A stretch of 64,000 nt of DNA from Allokutzneria multivorans. GTDB taxonomy: Bacteria; Actinomycetota; Actinomycetes; Mycobacteriales; Pseudonocardiaceae. Shown here piece by piece: positions 7,768-16,496 of the stretch. The notes beneath the pieces were generated by a model, which saw nothing but the letters and a program-made list of their open reading frames with translations, did no database searches and was not told the DNA's origin. Position 1 is the first letter of the stretch; each line of letters begins with the position of its first letter. Where the stretch lies: contig NZ_BAABAL010000019.1 of NCBI RefSeq assembly GCF_039537405.1, forward strand, positions 620,001 through 684,000, written 5' to 3'. The position numbers and the translations under genes were made by a program.

Positions 7768-8070
7768 TCACATCTCGCGGAGGTGCTCCTCAACGCGCTC
7801 CACCTTCGCGGAGAGCTGCCCGGTGTAGCCCGGTCGGATGTCGGCCTTGAGCACCAGGCTCACCCTGGGCGCGTGCCGCTGCACCGCCTCGACGGCGCGG
7901 CGCACGACATCCATTACCTCGTCCCAGTTCTCTCCCTCGACGGTGGTGAACATCGAGCTGGTCTCGTTGGGCAGACCCGATTCGCGCACCACCCGCACCG
8001 CGTCGGCGACCGCCGCGCTGACGCCGTCGGACTCCCCACCGAGCGGGCTCACGCTGAAGGACACGAGCAC
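7768..8070 (-). CDS. MTH1187 family thiamine-binding protein
   Basis: A 100-residue cytoplasmic protein of the MTH1187/YkoF-like fold. The pattern MLVSFSVSPLG, FTTVEGENWDEVMDVVRRAVEAV and RVSLVLKADIRPG, ending KVERVEEHL, is typical. Relatives bind thiamine and form ferredoxin-like oligomers. The start is GTG at 8070, placed by a very strong AGGAGGAGG site about 7 bases upstream. The gene is divergent from the MarR gene at 8137, with a 66-base shared control region. Confidence 0.8.
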   Translation of the reverse strand: MLVSFSVSPLGGESDGVSAAVADAVRVVRESGLPNETSSMFTTVEGENWDEVMDVVRRAVEAVQRHAPRVSLVLKADIRPGYTGQLSAKVERVEEHLREM

Positions 8071-8136
8071 GTCGACCTCCTCCTTTGACCGAACAATCCG
8101 CTACTGACCAGTACGGCGCTGCTAGCGTGGCTTTCC

Positions 8137-8640
8137 ATGACAGGCCGATCTTTGCCGTTCGATCCCATCGAGCGCGCCGCCGAACTCTGGGCCGAGCGCG
8201 TAGGACCGGCCGAGACGATGGCCGCGGTCACCAGTGTGATGCGCGTCCAGCAGATCGTTCAGTCCGCTGTGGACGGAGCGCTGCGCCCGCACAAGCTGAC
8301 CTTCGCCCGCTACGAGGCGCTGGTGCTGCTGACCTTCTCCCGCCAGGGCAGCCTGCCGATGCGGGTCATGGGCGAGCGGTTGCAGCTGCACCCGACCAGC
8401 GTGACCAACATCGTGGACCGGCTGGAGGCCGACGGGCTGGTGGTGCGCGCGCCGCACCCGACCGACCGGCGCACCACGCTGGTGGCGATCACCGACGACG
8501 GCCGGACCCGGATGAAGGCGGCGACCGAGGCGGTCACGGACGCGAACTTCGGCCTCGCGGGGCTCACCTCGCGGCAGACCGAGCAGCTGACCGAGCTGCT
8601 GTCCAAGGTGCGCAAGGCCACCGGCGACTTCGAGTCCTAG
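8137..8640 (+). CDS. MarR family transcriptional regulator
   Basis: A 167-residue regulator with a central winged helix (residues about 60-125): SLPMRVMGERLQLHPTSVTNIVDRLEADGLV and the beta-wing PTDRRTTLVAITDDG, characteristic of MarR proteins. They bind inverted repeats as dimers and respond to small ligands. There is no ribosome site; TAGCGT at 8123-8128 lies 8 bases before the ATG, which fits leaderless transcription. Its stop overlaps the stop of the convergent DUF3817 gene by 3 bases. Confidence 0.85.
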   Translation: MTGRSLPFDPIERAAELWAERVGPAETMAAVTSVMRVQQIVQSAVDGALRPHKLTFARYEALVLLTFSRQGSLPMRVMGERLQLHPTSVTNIVDRLEADGLVVRAPHPTDRRTTLVAITDDGRTRMKAATEAVTDANFGLAGLTSRQTEQLTELLSKVRKATGDFES

Positions 8641-8948
8641 ACCGTGACCGGCTCCATGCGGCCCGTGCGCGCGGCCCAGCGCTCGAACCACACCGTCGCG
8701 GCGGGCGGGATCGAGGCGATCAGCGCCCACACCAGGGTGCGGTTGTCCCAGCCGAGCGGCTTGCGCACGAGGAACGCCACGAGCACGTAGATCACGAAGA
8801 GCCCGCCGTGCACCGGCCCGAAGATCTTCACGCCGAGGTCGGTCACGTCGAGCACGTGCTCGAAGAGCATGCCGATGAGCAGCCCCACCCACGAGCACGC
8901 CTCCGCGATCGCGATGAGCCGGAACCTGCCTGCCGGAGTGGACAGCAC
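8637..8948 (-). CDS. DUF3817 integral membrane protein
   Basis: A 103-residue membrane protein with three predicted membrane segments (about 11-30, 46-62 and 73-88). The EACSWVGLLIGM and KIFGPVHGGLFVIYVL stretches are typical of DUF3817. Function is unknown. It starts at GTG 8948 and overlaps the MarR stop at 8637-8639. Confidence 0.8.
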   Translation of the reverse strand: MLSTPAGRFRLIAIAEACSWVGLLIGMLFEHVLDVTDLGVKIFGPVHGGLFVIYVLVAFLVRKPLGWDNRTLVWALIASIPPAATVWFERWAARTGRMEPVTV

Positions 8949-9066
8949 GGGCGCTCCCTTGGGATCTGGACGAATCGACCAGACCAGTGTGGAGCGTGCC
9001 CCGGATCACCGACGGCCCGGGACGGTCCTAGGACCCACCACCCCGCCCCCGGCCACGCCAACGCGC

Positions 9067-9146
9067 TGAATGACTCATTGAGGTACTTGAGCGTCCTGAA
9101 TGAGTCATTCAGGACGCTCAACGCACCGAACGCGGCATTGGGTGCG
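9067..9146. repeat. Interspersed TGAATGA palindromic repeat, copy 1
   Basis: TGAATGACTCATTGAGG is followed by a 35-base near-perfect palindrome at 9087-9121 centred on TGAATGAGTCATTCA, then a tail containing CGGCATTGGG. The same architecture recurs at 55791. It lies just beyond the stop of the GH92 gene at 9150. The hairpin could also act as a terminator. Confidence 0.75.
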
Positions 9147-9149
9147 CGG

Positions 9150-11594
9150 TCAGGAACCGCAGGGCGAGGTGGGGAGGGCGGTGGCGCCGGTCCCCCATGC
9201 CGGCACCTGCTCGGTGAGCGCGTAGGTCAGGACCTGGCCGCGCGAGAGCTGGTCCCAGTCGACCCACACCTTGTCGTGCGGGCGGGCGCCGAGCCGTGCG
9301 GAGCCGATGAACTGGTTCTTCGCCGGGTCCACTCCGGGCGCGGCGATCACCAGCGGTCTGCCGTTCTCCAGCTGGATGCTGGCGAGGGGGAACCGGGGCT
9401 TGCTCAGCACGAGCTGACCGGTGCCGTTGACGGCCGGGTACATGCCGAGCGCGCTGAACACGTACCACGCGGACATGGTGCCGAGGTCGTCGTTGCCGGT
9501 GACCCCGTTGGGCGCGTTGGTGAACAGCGTCTGCGCGGCGCGCGTGACGGTCGAGGTCTTCCACGGCTGGCCGATGAGCGTGTACATCCACGGTGCGTGC
9601 AGGTCGGGCTCGTTGTTGGGGTTGTAGCGGAACTGGTTGTAGTACGCGTAGGGCCCGACGACCCACTCCTTGCGCACGGCCTCGGTGTGGTTGGCTAGGA
9701 GCTTGTCGTAGGCGAAGAAGGTGTCGAGCCGCTTGCCGGTCTCCTCCTTGCCGCCCATGGCTTTAAGCGCGCCGCTGACGTCCTGTTGCACGAGCCATTG
9801 GTATTGCCACGCGGTGCCCTCGTGGAAGCCATGGTCGGAAGTGGGCGTGTAGGGCTTGCCAGGATCGCTGTGCCACGCGCCGCCGAGCACCTTGGGACGC
9901 GGGAAGCCGGTGAAGCCGCGATCAGCGACCGTGGCGTCCCAAACGTTCCGCCAGGACTGACCACGCTGCCGCAGCGCTGTGGCTTCGGTGGACGCTCCGA
10001 GCGCACCGGCCATGATGGACAGCGAACAGTCGGCCAGTGCGTACTCCATGGTCGCGGAGCCGCCGTGGTGCTGGTCGATGTCCATGCCCTTCTTGGGCTT
10101 CTGCTTGTCGTACTCGACGAAGCCGTTCGCGAGGTAGTTCGGATTGCCCGCGCGCCCCTGGAACTGCGAAGCGGCGGGAGGGACACCGTTGGCGTTCTGC
10201 AGCAACGCGGCCAGCGCCTCGCGTTCCTTGCCCTTATAAGCGCCGAACCGCCACAGGTCGACCATGTAGGGCGTCACGGGGTCACCGGTCATGGTGTTCG
10301 TCTCGAAGCTCGCGTAGGCCCACCGTGGCAGCCAGCCGCCCTGTTGGTGCACGGCGAGCAGTGACTGCGCGATGTCCTTCGCGCGCGACGGCCAGAACAT
10401 GGCCACGAGCTGGTTCTGCGTCCTATAGGTGTCCCACAGCGAGTAGTACTCGTAGTAGGTCCAACCACGCGCCATGTGAATCTTGTCGTCGAAGCCGCGG
10501 TAGCGACCGTCGTGGTCGTTGCCGGTCAACGGCTGCAACAGCACGTGGTAGAGCGCGGTGTAGAAGACCACGAGGTCGTCACGGCTCCCGCCACCGATGC
10601 GCACGCGAGACAGCTCGGCCCGCCACGCCTGCTCCGCGCGCGCACGAAGCTCATCGAAGCCCAATGGCCTGCCGTCGCGACGAAGTCCTTCGGCGGCGAG
10701 GTTCTTCCGCGCGCCCTCAATGTCCACATGAGACACAGCGGTGGTCGCGGTGACGGACTTTCCTTTAAGGGCACCGAAGTTGAGCCACGCACCACGGAGT
10801 CCGGCGCCACCGGAGGACTCACGGCTCCCGGGCTGGCCGCCCTGCGGGCTCCACGTGCCGAACCCGGAGAACGGCTGGTCGAAGGTGGTGGTGAACCACG
10901 TCGTGTACCTCCGGCCGCCGCAGAAGCTCAGCGTCTCGATGGAGCCTTCGAGAGTGCGGTCGCCGACGACCTTCACGGAGCTGGACGTGACGTTGTGCTT
11001 GTCGTTGGCCTGGCCCAGGTTCACGAACACGTTGGCGTTGCTGGCATCGGTGAAGGTGTAGCGCTCCGCGCCGGTGCGCGTGGACGCGGTCGTCTCCGCG
11101 TCGATGCCGCCATAACTGGTGAGCCTGGTCTTGTAGTAGCCAGCGGTGCCGACCTCGCCTGCGTGCGTGTACTGCGCGCCGTAGCGGTGATGGTCGAACG
11201 TCGCGGGCACGGTCGTGTCGAAGGAGTTCTGCGGGCCAGGTCCGACGGAGCCTGTGGTCGGCAGCACGGACAGGACGCCGCCCTGCTCCCAGCAGCCCGC
11301 GCCCGACAGGAAGAGGTGGCCGAAGCCGTGGATTTTCGGGTCGTCGTAGCGCCAACCGGAGTAATGCGAACCGATCGGGCTGATCTGCGTCTTGCCGAAT
11401 GGCATGGAGGCGCCGGGGAAAGTGTTGCCATCGTCCTTGGAACCGATGAACGTGTTCACCAGACCGACCGGATCCGACACGAGAGCAGGCGCTGGAGCGG
11501 CGCTCGCGACAGGGACAACGGACGAGGTCAGCACGGCTGCCGCGGCGAACGCGGCCAGTGCTCGCCCTGGACGAGAGAATCGGAGCGCGGACAT
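9150..11594 (-). CDS. Secreted GH92 alpha-mannosidase
   Basis: An 814-residue exported glycoside hydrolase family 92 protein. GH92 enzymes are Ca2+-dependent inverting exo-alpha-mannosidases, mostly alpha-1,2, acting on N-glycans or yeast mannan. Residues 1-32 form a signal peptide (ending ASAAPAP). Family blocks are NTFPGASMPFGKTQISP, GFGHLFLSGAGC, HEGTAWQYQW (candidate general-acid Glu about 592) and GNDDLGTMSAWYVFSALGMYP (candidate base pair Asp 702/703). Length and layout match a plain catalytic GH92 without added domains. ATG 11594 is preceded by GGGGAGG; further upstream codons pass through the operator. A perfect LacI-type palindrome lies 31 bases upstream, so it is probably repressed by the regulator at 16741. 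Confidence 0.9.
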   Translation of the reverse strand: MSALRFSRPGRALAAFAAAAVLTSSVVPVASAAPAPALVSDPVGLVNTFIGSKDDGNTFPGASMPFGKTQISPIGSHYSGWRYDDPKIHGFGHLFLSGAGCWEQGGVLSVLPTTGSVGPGPQNSFDTTVPATFDHHRYGAQYTHAGEVGTAGYYKTRLTSYGGIDAETTASTRTGAERYTFTDASNANVFVNLGQANDKHNVTSSSVKVVGDRTLEGSIETLSFCGGRRYTTWFTTTFDQPFSGFGTWSPQGGQPGSRESSGGAGLRGAWLNFGALKGKSVTATTAVSHVDIEGARKNLAAEGLRRDGRPLGFDELRARAEQAWRAELSRVRIGGGSRDDLVVFYTALYHVLLQPLTGNDHDGRYRGFDDKIHMARGWTYYEYYSLWDTYRTQNQLVAMFWPSRAKDIAQSLLAVHQQGGWLPRWAYASFETNTMTGDPVTPYMVDLWRFGAYKGKEREALAALLQNANGVPPAASQFQGRAGNPNYLANGFVEYDKQKPKKGMDIDQHHGGSATMEYALADCSLSIMAGALGASTEATALRQRGQSWRNVWDATVADRGFTGFPRPKVLGGAWHSDPGKPYTPTSDHGFHEGTAWQYQWLVQQDVSGALKAMGGKEETGKRLDTFFAYDKLLANHTEAVRKEWVVGPYAYYNQFRYNPNNEPDLHAPWMYTLIGQPWKTSTVTRAAQTLFTNAPNGVTGNDDLGTMSAWYVFSALGMYPAVNGTGQLVLSKPRFPLASIQLENGRPLVIAAPGVDPAKNQFIGSARLGARPHDKVWVDWDQLSRGQVLTYALTEQVPAWGTGATALPTSPCGS

Positions 11595-11612
11595 GCGGCA
11601 GCCTCCCCGAGC

Positions 11613-11638
11613 TGACAACCGAGCTGACAACGTTGTCA
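11613..11638. promoter_or_regulatory. LacI-type operator for the first GH92 gene
   Basis: TGACAACGTTGTCA at 11625-11638 is a perfect 14-bp palindrome. An extra half-site TGACAACC follows at 11613-11620. The site lies directly upstream of the GH92 start at 11594. Near-identical sites occur at 16483 and 16742, defining a local regulon. Confidence 0.8.
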
Positions 11639-11836
11639 CATTCACGCTCACGCTAAGTCGGCCCCACAAAGCGGTCAACAGCGCCAAGAAGACAGATCAC
11701 AGGACAATTTCACTTCGGCATTACCGCACGCGCCCGGCTGGTCCGATCGTGGCGTCACGAGGCCCCACACGCCCGGCGCGGTCACGCGATCCCTACTGTT
11801 GGTAGTGCTCGCAACGCGCTTCAACAGGGAGATCCG

Positions 11837-11953
11837 ATGTCGGTTGTGAAGGAGCGGCGCCGGACGAACCGGCGCAACCGCGTGGTGGGCACGGGGCTGG
11901 TGATCGTGCTGTTCTACGCCACGCTCGCGTTCCTGTTCTCCAGAGGCAAGTAA
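11837..11953 (+). CDS. Small single-pass membrane protein (38 residues)
   Basis: ATG 11837 is preceded by AGGGAGAT at good spacing. The product has a strongly basic N-terminus (KERRRTNRRNR) and one hydrophobic helix (about residues 17-34, GTGLVIVLFYATLAFLF), so it should sit in the membrane with its N-terminus inside. No family is recognised. Its last 40 bases overlap the 3' end of the convergent AraC-type gene. Confidence 0.6.
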   Translation: MSVVKERRRTNRRNRVVGTGLVIVLFYATLAFLFSRGK

Positions 11954-12639
11954 GCGCTCGGTGTGCGGCCGGTGAGGCTGCGCACCTCGCGCGAGAGGTG
12001 GGCCTGGTCGGCGAATCCCGCCGCGACGGCCAGTTCGGCCAGCCCACCCCGAGTTTCCATGCGCAGCGTCCGTTGCAGCCGAAGGACGCGGTGCAGCGCC
12101 TTCGGGCCGTAGCCCACCGCCGCGACCACGCGCCGCCGCAGTTGTCGATCGGTGATACCGAGGTCAAGCTCCGCCAGCGAGGCCGCCCCCGCGTCGAACT
12201 CCGCCACGAGCGCGTGGACCAGCGGATCGACCTCGCCGAAGCGCGGCAGCCGCTCGCACAGCGCCCGCTCCAGGGCCGGACCGACGGGACCGGTCGAAGC
12301 TTCGTCGAGCAGGCGATCAGCGCTCGATCCCCACAACTGCGCCAGGTCCGTCGTGGTGTCCTGGAGTTCGTGCGGCGCGATGTCGCCGAGCAGCAGTCGG
12401 GCCGCCCCGGGACGCAGCCGCACGGCCACCATCCGACTGCCGGGGGAGGCGTCCACGTCGCGCCACCGCGTGTCCGGGCCGACCACGCGCAGCCCACCGT
12501 CCGCCCAGAGCAGATCGACGCACCCGTCGGGGATCACGCGCTGGCTGTGGCGCGCGCCGGCGACCCGGCTGCCCCACAGGCACCGGACGTGCTCGGCGAG
12601 CTCCGGCGACGGCGCCCACTCGCGATAGTCCGACGACAC
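11914..12639 (-). CDS. AraC family transcriptional regulator
   Basis: A 241-residue regulator. The N-terminal part (RVIPDGCVDLLWADGGLRVVGPDT, VAVRLRPGAA) matches the small ligand-sensing domain found in many actinobacterial AraC proteins. The C-terminal half carries the double helix-turn-helix (ITDRQLRRRVVAAVGYGPKALHRVLRLQRTL and GLAELAVAAGFADQAHLSREVRSLTGRTPSAYL). It starts at GTG 12639; TACCGT at 12646-12651 lies 6 bases upstream, consistent with a leaderless message. It sits between the two GH92 genes, but I see no evidence that it controls them. Confidence 0.85.
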   Translation of the reverse strand: MSSDYREWAPSPELAEHVRCLWGSRVAGARHSQRVIPDGCVDLLWADGGLRVVGPDTRWRDVDASPGSRMVAVRLRPGAARLLLGDIAPHELQDTTTDLAQLWGSSADRLLDEASTGPVGPALERALCERLPRFGEVDPLVHALVAEFDAGAASLAELDLGITDRQLRRRVVAAVGYGPKALHRVLRLQRTLRMETRGGLAELAVAAGFADQAHLSREVRSLTGRTPSAYLPLENRNASVA

Positions 12640-12740
12640 GTGACCACGGTAACGCGCCTGACCGACATCCGTTAATGATTCACCAGATCGCGGACGCGCG
12701 AGTGGGATTCCCCAATTGACAGTGAAAGTTGCACGCGCAC

Positions 12741-12765
12741 AAAAAAGGCGCCCACGCGGGGCGCC
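12741..12765 (-). terminator. Rho-independent terminator on the minus strand
   Basis: GGCGCCC at 12747-12753 pairs with 12759-12765 around a 5-base loop. Read on the minus strand, the stem runs straight into six T residues (12741-12746 are A on the plus strand). This is the most canonical terminator in the window. Confidence 0.8.
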
Positions 12766-13038
12766 GGAGGCAATGAGGTGCGGGTCGGGCCGATCCCGCC
12801 GCCATTCTTGACCGGCCCGACCCGCAGCCTGTTCCCGCAGTGCACAGCGTGCAACGGGAGCCTGAGGGGAACTCGCACTTACAGATTTACGAAGTGCTTG
12901 TTCATGAAAGCGAACCTAGTACACGAACCCGCTTCGGCGGTAGTCCCCATCGCGAGTTGTAAGCCGGTCGCTCAGCATCACACAGATGACGCGGCCGCCT
13001 GTAATCGATTCCGCCGCCGATTTCGAGCTTACGCCGGA
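12741..13038 (-). ncRNA. Candidate structured non-coding RNA, about 300 nt
   Basis: The 490-base gap between the second GH92 gene and the AraC gene has no credible ORF but contains, on the minus strand, a promoter (13045-13073), several stem-loops and a textbook terminator. Visible pairings are 13027-13032 with 12959-12964; 12875-12880 with 12892-12897; 12831-12836 with 12867-12872, enclosing a 5-bp hairpin at 12841-12853; and a perfect 13-bp stem 12780-12792 with 12813-12825. An 8-codon frame (MNKHFVNL) lies inside at about 12905. The region could be a stand-alone regulatory RNA, or a long 3' untranslated region of the GH92 message. It does not match any class I know. Confidence 0.5.
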
Positions 13039-13044
13039 CAAAAG

Positions 13045-13073
13045 CGTATAGGTTTAGACCATTTGCAAGCCAA
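13045..13073 (-). promoter_or_regulatory. Sigma70-type promoter for the candidate RNA
   Basis: On the minus strand TTGGCT (13068-13073) and TATACG (13045-13050) are separated by 17 bases in an AT-rich patch. Transcription would begin near 13038 and end at the terminator near 12741. Confidence 0.45.
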
Positions 13074-13129
13074 TAGGCCGAACGGCCCAAGCGCGGCGGT
13101 GGTGGCCCGCCGCGCTCGGGCAGCCCGGA

Positions 13130-16100
13130 TCAGCCCGTCGCGATGCTGAACACGTGCAGCGCACCCTTGCCTGTCAGCGCTGACGGCAGCGTCACGCTGC
13201 GAACGCGCTTGGCCGGGTCGAGTGCGATCGGCGCCGTGCCGTACAGGTGCACACCGATCTGGTGCGAGGTCCCGCTCGTGCTGTTGCGGTAGGGCATGCG
13301 AAGCACGATGCGGTTGCCGTACTCCAGCGGGTCCGATCCGGAGCCTCCGCGCGCCCAGTCGGTGAAACCGAGTTCACCGGTGACCGACGTGCCATCTGTG
13401 TAGTTCACAGTTACCGCACCGACAACCTTGCCGTTGGAGGCAGTGCCGAGGAACGAGAGCTTCGAAGCCCCAGCAGGAGCATCGAGGTTCACCGTCTGCC
13501 CGGTGGCGAAGACGTTGTCCAGCTCTCCTGGAGCCGTCGCGGGCCAGTAGTGCGTGACGCCGTCGACTGTCACCGGACGGCCGCCCTCGATCCCACCGGC
13601 CGCGAGCGCGTCCCTGGAGAGGCTGTAGCCGAAGCCGTCCAGGTTGCCCACGGCCTGTGCGCTGTCCAGCGAGGTGCCCACGTTGTTGAACGCAGCGCGC
13701 AGACTGCCCGGCTGAGCCACAAGCACCGTGAGCGCCGAGTTCGACAGCACTGTGCCGTCCGGCGCCGTAAAGGTCACAGGGATGCGGTAGGTGCCCTCAG
13801 CCGTGCCAGGGGCGACCGTGACAGTGGTGAGCAGATCGCTCTTCCCGCTCGCGGGCACGGTCAGCTCGCTCGACGCTGGACTGACGCTCAGCCCGACCGG
13901 AGGCGAACCGGTGCTGAAGCGCACCTTCGCGCCCTTGCCGGAGAAGTCCTGCGCACCGATGCGCGTCTCCCCCTTGGCGCCCGCAGCGACAACAACGCGC
14001 GCGGGGTCGAGATAGCCGCGCTGGCCGGTCTCACCGTCACGGAACGACGGTGGGGCCGAAGCCGCCGCGGTGCCCCACGTGCCCTGCGGAGTCGCGGACA
14101 GCCCGAACTCCACAGTGCCGCCACGCTCCACAAAGGACTCAGGGAGCCACGTCTGGTCGGTCGCGACGCCGTTGTACTTCACGCCGGTGACGTACGGGAC
14201 CTTCGCACCTGCACCGGGCGCCTTGATGACGAGCTTCTGGCCCGTGGGCCGCGAAACCACGACCTCCTCGAACAGTGGGCTATTAAGCACCAGCTCCGCG
14301 CGCCCGGGGATGACCGGGTACATGCCCATCGCGGCGAACACGTACCACGACGACATCTGCCCGAGGTCGTCGTTGCCCATCAGCCCGTTCTCCTTGGGGC
14401 CGAACAGGTCGTTGACCGCGCGCCGGGTGACTTCCTGCGTCTTATGAGGCGCGCCAGCGAAGTTGTAGAACCACAGCGAGTGCATGATCGGCTCGTTGCC
14501 GAGGAACGCGTGCGGCTCCTTCGGCCCCGCGTTGAGCTTCTTGAAGAAGAAGTCCAACCGCTTCTCCACCTCGCCGTTGCCGCCCATGGCGTCGAAGAGG
14601 CCGCGTGCGTTGTACGGCACCATCCACGTGTACTGCGCGGCGTTGCCCTCGACCCAGCCATCAGGGCTCGCGGGGTTGAACGGCTCCACGAAGGACCCGT
14701 CGGCGTTGCGGTTCTGGATGTAGCTCGACGCCGGGTTGAAGACGTTCTGCCAGTACTGCGCGCGTCGCATGAACTGCGTGTAGACCGTGCTGTCGCCCAG
14801 CCTGCGCGCGAGATCGGCGATCGCGAAGTCCGCGCTCGTGTACTCCAACGTGGTCGCGGGCGGCCCCCACACGCCCTTGGCCCCGTTGGCGATGTAACCG
14901 AGCCGTTGGTAGTCCTCAAGCCCCGGCCGCTCCACGTAGCCCTGCGTCGGCTGAGTGGCTCCGCGCAGCATCAGCAGCAGTGCCTTGCGGGCGTCGAAGT
15001 CCTTGGCGCCGAAGGCATAAGCGCTCGCGACCATGATGTGGTACGGGTCGCCGTTCATCACGCCGGTGTAGCTGTTGGCGACCGTCCAGCGGTCCCAGGA
15101 ACCGCCCTGCTCGGCGAAGGCGATCATCGACCTGGTGATGTCGGAGGCCTCCTTGGGCGCGAGCATCGCCAGCAGCTGGATCTCCGAGCGGTAGATGTCC
15201 CAGCCGGAGAGGTTGGTGTAGATCGCGTGCCCCGGCTCGGCCCGGTGAACGCGCCCGTCGAAGCCCGGGTAGCGACCGTCCGCGTCGGAGAAGACGTTGG
15301 GCTGCACGAAAACGTGGTACAGGGAGGAGTAGAAGGTCGTGCGCTCCGCGTCGGTCCCTCCCTTCACCTTGATCGTGTTCAGCCGCTCGTTCCACGCGGC
15401 GCGCGCGGCGTCGGAGACCTGCTCGAGCGAGCGGTTGCCGTTCTCCGCCGCGACGTTGCCCTTGGCGCCGTCCACCGACACGAACGACAGGCCGAGCTTG
15501 ACGTTCACCGGCTTGCCGTCGTCGGCGAAGGTGACGAAGCCGCCGGAGCCCGGCCCGGACACGGTGGTGTCCTCACCCCGGTGTTGTTCTTGCGCCACAG
15601 GCGAATCGGTGAGCTTGGCGGCGATCTTCGGCTTGGAGCCGCCGCGCTCGACGGTGCGGCCGGGCGTGACCGCCCCGTCCTTCCAGGTGCCGACGGAGGC
15701 GAACGGGCGGTCGAACTTGGCGTGGAAGTACACCCGGTACTTGTTCGACTTGGCGCCGCAGAACCGGCCGCTGGTCGCCCAGCCGCTCATCTCGTCCGCG
15801 CCGAGGGAGATCTCGGCGTCGTCGGCGCCCATGATCGAGCCGGACGTGTTGACCAGCAGGGTCGCCGGGCGGTTGGCCGGGAAGGTGAACCGGCCGGCGC
15901 CGCTGCGCTGGGTCACCGTCAGGTCCACCTTGGCGCCGGAGTCCAGCTGGACGCCGTAGTAGCCGGGGGTGGCCTTCTCGTTGGCGTGCGAGAACCCGGC
16001 CGTGTAGCGATCCGGGTCCACTGCGGGCGAGGAGGTGACCTCGCCGACGAACGGCATGAAGGGGATGTCCTGGTAGGTCGAGCAGCCCGCGCCGGAGAGG

Positions 16101-16435
16101 TGGGTGAGGCTGAAGCCCTTGAGCCGGTTGTCCTCGTAGAAGTAGCCGCCGTGCTGGTGCTTCACGGTGTCCGGGCTCCACTGGACCATGCCGAAGGGCA
16201 CGTCGGCGCCGGGGAAGGTGTTGCCGGCACCGCCACCCGTGCCGTGGTCGGGGCCGCCGGGCTTGGTGCCGACGAAGGGGTTGACCCAGCGGGCCAGGTC
16301 TTCGTGAGCCGGATCTTGGACGGGTGCTGCTGTCGCTGTCGTCGTCGTGAGCGGAGCGAGCACCACGGCTAACGCGGTCGTCAGGGCCGCCGCGACGCGC
16401 CAGCGGCGCCGAGCGACGGGGGAACTCCTCTTCAA
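13130..16435 (-). CDS. Secreted multidomain GH92 alpha-mannosidase
   Basis: A 1101-residue exported GH92 enzyme. It has a signal peptide (about 1-37, ending TATAAP), the GH92 body (about 45-790; NTFPGADVPFGMVQWSPD, SLTHLSGAGCS, VEGNAAQYTW with candidate acid Glu 596, GNDDLGQMSSWYVFAAMGMYP with Asp 689/690), then a NEW3-like beta domain (about 820-910, GLSVSPASSELTVPASG) and a C-terminal beta domain (about 915-1100) that may bind carbohydrate. The added domains set it apart from the GH92 at 9150 and suggest polymeric substrate. The start is TTG 16435, supported by AGGAGG 9 bases upstream. An operator lies 48 bases upstream at 16483, placing it under the adjacent LacI protein. Confidence 0.9.
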   Translation of the reverse strand: MKRSSPVARRRWRVAAALTTALAVVLAPLTTTTATAAPVQDPAHEDLARWVNPFVGTKPGGPDHGTGGGAGNTFPGADVPFGMVQWSPDTVKHQHGGYFYEDNRLKGFSLTHLSGAGCSTYQDIPFMPFVGEVTSSPAVDPDRYTAGFSHANEKATPGYYGVQLDSGAKVDLTVTQRSGAGRFTFPANRPATLLVNTSGSIMGADDAEISLGADEMSGWATSGRFCGAKSNKYRVYFHAKFDRPFASVGTWKDGAVTPGRTVERGGSKPKIAAKLTDSPVAQEQHRGEDTTVSGPGSGGFVTFADDGKPVNVKLGLSFVSVDGAKGNVAAENGNRSLEQVSDAARAAWNERLNTIKVKGGTDAERTTFYSSLYHVFVQPNVFSDADGRYPGFDGRVHRAEPGHAIYTNLSGWDIYRSEIQLLAMLAPKEASDITRSMIAFAEQGGSWDRWTVANSYTGVMNGDPYHIMVASAYAFGAKDFDARKALLLMLRGATQPTQGYVERPGLEDYQRLGYIANGAKGVWGPPATTLEYTSADFAIADLARRLGDSTVYTQFMRRAQYWQNVFNPASSYIQNRNADGSFVEPFNPASPDGWVEGNAAQYTWMVPYNARGLFDAMGGNGEVEKRLDFFFKKLNAGPKEPHAFLGNEPIMHSLWFYNFAGAPHKTQEVTRRAVNDLFGPKENGLMGNDDLGQMSSWYVFAAMGMYPVIPGRAELVLNSPLFEEVVVSRPTGQKLVIKAPGAGAKVPYVTGVKYNGVATDQTWLPESFVERGGTVEFGLSATPQGTWGTAAASAPPSFRDGETGQRGYLDPARVVVAAGAKGETRIGAQDFSGKGAKVRFSTGSPPVGLSVSPASSELTVPASGKSDLLTTVTVAPGTAEGTYRIPVTFTAPDGTVLSNSALTVLVAQPGSLRAAFNNVGTSLDSAQAVGNLDGFGYSLSRDALAAGGIEGGRPVTVDGVTHYWPATAPGELDNVFATGQTVNLDAPAGASKLSFLGTASNGKVVGAVTVNYTDGTSVTGELGFTDWARGGSGSDPLEYGNRIVLRMPYRNSTSGTSHQIGVHLYGTAPIALDPAKRVRSVTLPSALTGKGALHVFSIATG

Positions 16436-16482
16436 GGCCGTTCGCCTCCTGGGTTCGGCATCGTTGCCAGAAGCTGCGGGCC

Positions 16483-16496
16483 TGACAACCTTGTCG
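16483..16496. promoter_or_regulatory. LacI-type operator for the second GH92 gene
   Basis: TGACAACCTTGTCG matches the palindrome TGACAACGTTGTCA at 12 of 14 positions. It lies 48 bases upstream of the TTG start of the second GH92. The rest of the 305-base divergent region 16436-16740 holds a TTGACA at 16703-16708 for lacI and no gene. Confidence 0.65.

Noticed and set aside
12905..12931. Eight-codon MNKHFVNL frame as a leader peptide or tmRNA tag
   Set aside because: No ribosome site, no run of regulatory codons, and it lacks the hydrophobic Ala-Ala end of a tmRNA tag. Kept only as a remark inside the candidate RNA.
12741..13038. Assignment of the candidate RNA to a known class (6S, RNase P, tmRNA, c-di-AMP or cobalamin riboswitch)
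   Set aside because: I could not find the conserved core bases of any of these, and no minus-strand gene follows closely enough for a riboswitch except AraC beyond the terminator.
13247..16372. 1041-codon plus-strand frame opposite the second GH92 gene
   Set aside because: GC-rich codon bias leaves the opposite strand open. The GH92 reading has signal peptide and catalytic motifs; the antisense product has none.
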